DNA from: Bordetella parapertussis
GTDB taxonomy: Bacteria > Pseudomonadota > Gammaproteobacteria > Burkholderiales > Burkholderiaceae
NCBI GenBank assembly: GCA_945901665.1
Contig: CAMDLJ010000121.1
Coordinates: 1 to 7,458, forward strand
Direction of reading: 5' to 3'
DNA: 7,458 nucleotides
Each line of letters starts with the position of its first letter. The stretch's first letter is position 1. The notes beneath the pieces were generated by a model. That model saw only the letters and a program-made list of their open reading frames with translations. It did not search any database and had not been told where the DNA came from. Shown here piece after piece: positions 5,170 to 7,458 of the stretch. A program made the position numbers and the translations under genes.

Positions 5170-5745
5170 ATGAAAAAGTTAGCTTTAAAGTCTTGGTCCG
5201 ACTCCAATATGGCGGGGGATGACTGGACTTGGTTTATTACTCTGACGATTCGCAAGGATGGCACTTTTTCCGTTGGAGCTACACAGACTTCAGTTGATGC
5301 GCCGACGTATAGGCTGCCCAGCATTTACCCATTGCGTAATGGTCGGCAAGTCAGAGCGGCGATTGAGCAAATTTTTTCTCACGATGCCTTTTTGGGTAAT
5401 GATGCGATTAATTGGGAAGAAATTGACCATGTCATATCGCAACATCTGCCAAAACTAGCATCGGAAATAAAGGAAACTTTTGCTGAGGACACCCTTTTAG
5501 AGGAAGAAAAAGCACGGCAATACCTGGCAAAGGCCCTGAAGGAAAAACCGATCAATGATTGGGTGAAACAGGCAAACTGGGAAAGAAGCAAATTCAGCCA
5601 TTTCATCGCCCACCAAATGGACAACCATAGAAGAAGAGAGCGCGTTTTTACTTACGCTCAAAACTACTATTCAGAACATGGGCGTTTTCCGACTGGCACA
5701 CATGTTCTTGGAGAGGACCTCAAAGTGCAATTTGCTGAAAGCTGA
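5170..5745 (+). CDS. Hypothetical protein, family not recognised
   Basis: From the ATG at 5170 the product has 191 residues. An in-frame ATG at 5158 would add four. I prefer 5170 because GGAA at 5160-5163 sits six bases before it, whereas nothing like a ribosome-binding site precedes 5158. The N-terminal third looks beta-rich (DDWTWFITLTIRKDGTFSVGAT). The centre is helical and charged, with a run DTLLEEEKARQYLAKALKE that could form a short coiled coil. The C-terminal third is basic (NHRRRERVF) and ends with a YYSEHGRFPTG segment. Such a basic helical end could contact nucleic acid, but this is inference. There is no signal peptide or membrane helix. The gene is AT-rich compared with the left-hand operon and faces a convergent gene 55 bp away. 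Confidence 0.8.
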   Translation: MKKLALKSWSDSNMAGDDWTWFITLTIRKDGTFSVGATQTSVDAPTYRLPSIYPLRNGRQVRAAIEQIFSHDAFLGNDAINWEEIDHVISQHLPKLASEIKETFAEDTLLEEEKARQYLAKALKEKPINDWVKQANWERSKFSHFIAHQMDNHRRRERVFTYAQNYYSEHGRFPTGTHVLGEDLKVQFAES

Positions 5746-5764
5746 ATCCAAGCAATCGCATTTA

Positions 5765-5780
5765 TGCTGGCTGCCCAGCA
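5765..5780. other. Hairpin between convergent genes
   Basis: TGCTGG-CTGC-CCAGCA forms a 6-bp stem with a 4-base loop in the 55-bp space between the convergent genes. No T tract follows on either strand, so it is not a standard intrinsic terminator. It could still protect or stall the 3' ends of both transcripts. Confidence 0.3.
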
Positions 5781-5800
5781 GAAAGGGTATCAATGTGCAA

Positions 5801-6541
5801 TTAATATTTCGGAAATATGCCGTTGCATGCATTTTTAACTAAGCGATTCCCTTTCCTCAAATAGTTGCTCACCGTCTGGCCCATGGCCTTGTGTTTGACA
5901 GCAACATCAGCAGGGAAGTCATCATGCTTGGGCTTGGCCTTGGGGTTCAGCCTGAGTTGTTCGCCTATCTGCCAGAGCTTGGTTTCAGGTGCATTGCGGA
6001 TGGTTTGGTCATGTGTTTCCATGATGCTCAACAACTGAGCGATCGCATCCAAGCCAATTCGACTGCGAAATATTGGCCAGGATAAAGGTGCCTCAGACAA
6101 CAACCCCTCTTTAGCATTCAGCAGGCAGATCTGATCGTGCCAAAAGCCAAATTCTTTTCCGGCCAGCTGGCTTGATACATCTTGAAATGCATCCACGGTG
6201 ATTGCAAATGCATTGATGTTCTTGCGTTTGACATACAGCGTGACTTGCAAGGTCGTAATGCTCTCGCTGAAAAACTCATGGCCTTTGCTCAGCCACCAGT
6301 CATGAAACGTCATGTCTTCTATTGAGCCAAACATGCAGAAGGTCTTGTATGCGCCTGCTGAGGTGAATATGCCGGTACGGCAGCTTTGGGTGAATTCTTT
6401 AGAGCATTTGAGGCATCGCCACCAAAGCTCCAGGTAGGTGCCGTGGATAAATGGCACGGTCACCTCAGACCTCAGTCGCCCACCAGCGATCAAAGAAACC
6501 AGCTTTTGTTGCCTACACCATTCCAGCCTTTGAACTTTCAT
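5801..6541 (-). CDS. Hypothetical protein with CxxC motif and conserved-looking C-terminal helix
   Basis: The 246-residue product starts at the ATG at 6541, with a G-rich ribosome-binding site (GAGGGGG) about eight bases upstream. Residues 40-54 contain WWRCLKCSKEFTQSC, a CxxC followed by a third Cys eight residues on, possibly part of a zinc site together with Cys9 or Cys69. Around residues 77-91 is MTFHDWWLSKGHEFF. The C-terminus (about 215-246) is basic and helical and ends in KNACNGIFPKY. I have a general impression of such FHDWW and GIFPKY segments in proteins from genomic islands and integrative elements, but I cannot name a family. No enzyme motif, signal peptide or membrane helix is seen. 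It diverges from the 6656 gene across a 114-bp gap. Confidence 0.82.
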   Translation of the reverse strand: MKVQRLEWCRQQKLVSLIAGGRLRSEVTVPFIHGTYLELWWRCLKCSKEFTQSCRTGIFTSAGAYKTFCMFGSIEDMTFHDWWLSKGHEFFSESITTLQVTLYVKRKNINAFAITVDAFQDVSSQLAGKEFGFWHDQICLLNAKEGLLSEAPLSWPIFRSRIGLDAIAQLLSIMETHDQTIRNAPETKLWQIGEQLRLNPKAKPKHDDFPADVAVKHKAMGQTVSNYLRKGNRLVKNACNGIFPKY

Positions 6542-6655
6542 TTTTTCGCACCCCCTCGAAAAAGTGAAAAACCTCCGACGCCAGAAAACTAACCTGTGCT
6601 TGTCGTGTCCATCCTGGCCGACGGTCCCGAAAGTTATTTTTCAACAGGAGTTTTT

Positions 6656-7458
6656 ATGAATCAAGATTCAGTCCAAACCATTGCTTTTCACGGGGTGCCC
6701 CCCAGCCCTGCCCCAGCGGTTCCAGCTGTGGATGAGTTTGCTTTTGGCCTACTTATGAACCGCGCCCTTGGCGGTTCAGACAGCCGCCGACCCAGTGACA
6801 AGAGCGCCAACGACGCTCAGGTGGACATGGTTTTGGGCCAAGCCCAGAACCTGTCCAAGATGAACGACCAGTACGTGGAAACCTACGTTGTGAGGGGTAC
6901 CAAAGAGCTTTATGCCCTCTTGGGTGCCATCTACAGCTATGCCCTGCAGATCAACGAGTCACCCCTGCGGGACCACATCCTGCAGCGCATGCGTGAGCGC
7001 CTGGAGGAAGAGCACGAGATCAAGACCCAGACCAACACGCCTTGGATCACCACTGTGCTGCGCTTCATCCTTCCCACGGATCGTCAGACCGCCTACTCGT
7101 ACTCCAAAGTACTACAGGTGGCGCACGATGAAAACCTGACCGCGCAAGAGCTGCCCAACTACATCAAGGACCGTGGCGGCATTGGCAAGATCACAGCCAC
7201 CAGGGACGAGGCCGAAGCAGCCAAAAACGTCAAGGATCACAAGGAAGCCAAGACGCAGATGCTGCGCAAAATTCTTTTGGCCAATGCCAAGTCAAGCCAA
7301 ACCGTGGTGCATGTGGATGACCAGTTTGTGCTCAACACCGTGGTTGAGGGCAAAAAGCAAGGCAGCTTTGAGTTTGCGGTTTGCGTGAATCCCATTGGCC
7401 AAGAGCGCCGCGTGGTCAGGTTCTTCAAGCTGAACGAATCCATGGAGTCGCAGATCTT
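6656..7458 (+). CDS. Putative plasmid/integrative-element accessory protein, 3' end beyond window
   Basis: The frame is open from the ATG at 6656 to the window edge, 267 complete codons without a stop. AGGAG at 6646-6650 lies five bases before the start. A Pro/Ala-rich and probably flexible N-terminus (residues 1-50) precedes a helical region with ELYALLGAIYSYALQI (84-99) and a charged helix RMRERLEEEHEIKTQ (111-125). Next comes a segment PTDRQTAYSYSKVLQVAH (about 140-157) and GGIGKI (174-179), followed by a Lys/Ala/Glu-rich linker. The remainder is beta-like (TVVHVDDQFVLNTVVEG). The R-Q-x-A-x-x-Y-x-VL and GGIGKI pattern reminds me of hypothetical proteins on betaproteobacterial plasmids, possibly DNA-binding. 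This is impression, not proof. GC-rich codon use differs from the preceding two genes. Confidence 0.88.
   Translation, partial: MNQDSVQTIAFHGVPPSPAPAVPAVDEFAFGLLMNRALGGSDSRRPSDKSANDAQVDMVLGQAQNLSKMNDQYVETYVVRGTKELYALLGAIYSYALQINESPLRDHILQRMRERLEEEHEIKTQTNTPWITTVLRFILPTDRQTAYSYSKVLQVAHDENLTAQELPNYIKDRGGIGKITATRDEAEAAKNVKDHKEAKTQMLRKILLANAKSSQTVVHVDDQFVLNTVVEGKKQGSFEFAVCVNPIGQERRVVRFFKLNESMESQI

Noticed and set aside
1..7458. CRISPR arrays, tRNA genes, insertion-sequence ends or an integrase
   Set aside because: No regularly spaced repeats, cloverleaf-like sequence, transposase motif or recombinase motif could be found by reading both strands.

Overview
The window looks like chromosomal or genomic-island DNA from a Gram-negative proteobacterium, most likely a betaproteobacterium of the Burkholderiales (Comamonadaceae-like). 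This rests on codon style, on the Sel1-repeat protein, and on a protein at 4151-5002 whose N-terminal CRPGDLAIV-type domain I associate with Burkholderiales. It is an inference and could not be tested by a search. No tRNA, rRNA, CRISPR array or recognisable transposase, integrase or recombinase was seen.

Left part (1-2653, minus strand). Three genes read leftward: an HD-domain hydrolase-like protein (2653-2138), a small alpha/beta-hydrolase-fold protein overlapping it by an ATGA junction (2141-1578), and after a 114-bp gap a long Sel1-repeat protein (1463 to beyond position 1). The Sel1 gene has no stop inside the window. The gap before the Sel1 gene and the divergent promoter region at 2654-2767 both carry the same spaced palindrome, GCTCA-N5-TGAGC. 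That suggests one regulator for both.

Middle part (2768-4045, plus strand). An 81-residue glycine/serine/threonine-rich protein gene (2768-3013) is followed by the wreck of a 5'(3')-deoxyribonucleotidase gene (about 2994-3250), recognisable but broken by two frame changes and by losses. Next comes an intact-looking small HAD-superfamily protein (3378-3797). Directly at its stop codon begins a 74-bp degenerate copy of part of the 81-residue gene (3797-3870). Two different HAD-type phosphatase genes therefore each lie beside a copy of the same small-protein gene, and the HAD gene is bracketed by the repeats. The block ends in a structured, possibly RNA-coding stretch and a strong intrinsic terminator (4020-4043).

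Right part (4046-7458). A two-part protein gene with a hairpin-rich leader (4151-5002) is followed by an unrecognised gene (5170-5745), a convergent unrecognised gene with a CxxC motif on the minus strand (6541-5801), and a divergent gene that runs off the right edge (6656 onward). The last has the look of plasmid or integrative-element accessory proteins. The AT-richer composition of about 3014-3900 and 5003-6600 against the GC-richer flanks fits an accessory region assembled from several sources.

Functional links are limited. The HD and hydrolase genes are very probably co-translated. The small protein and the nucleotidase were probably co-expressed before the latter decayed. The rest are neighbours without an obvious shared pathway.
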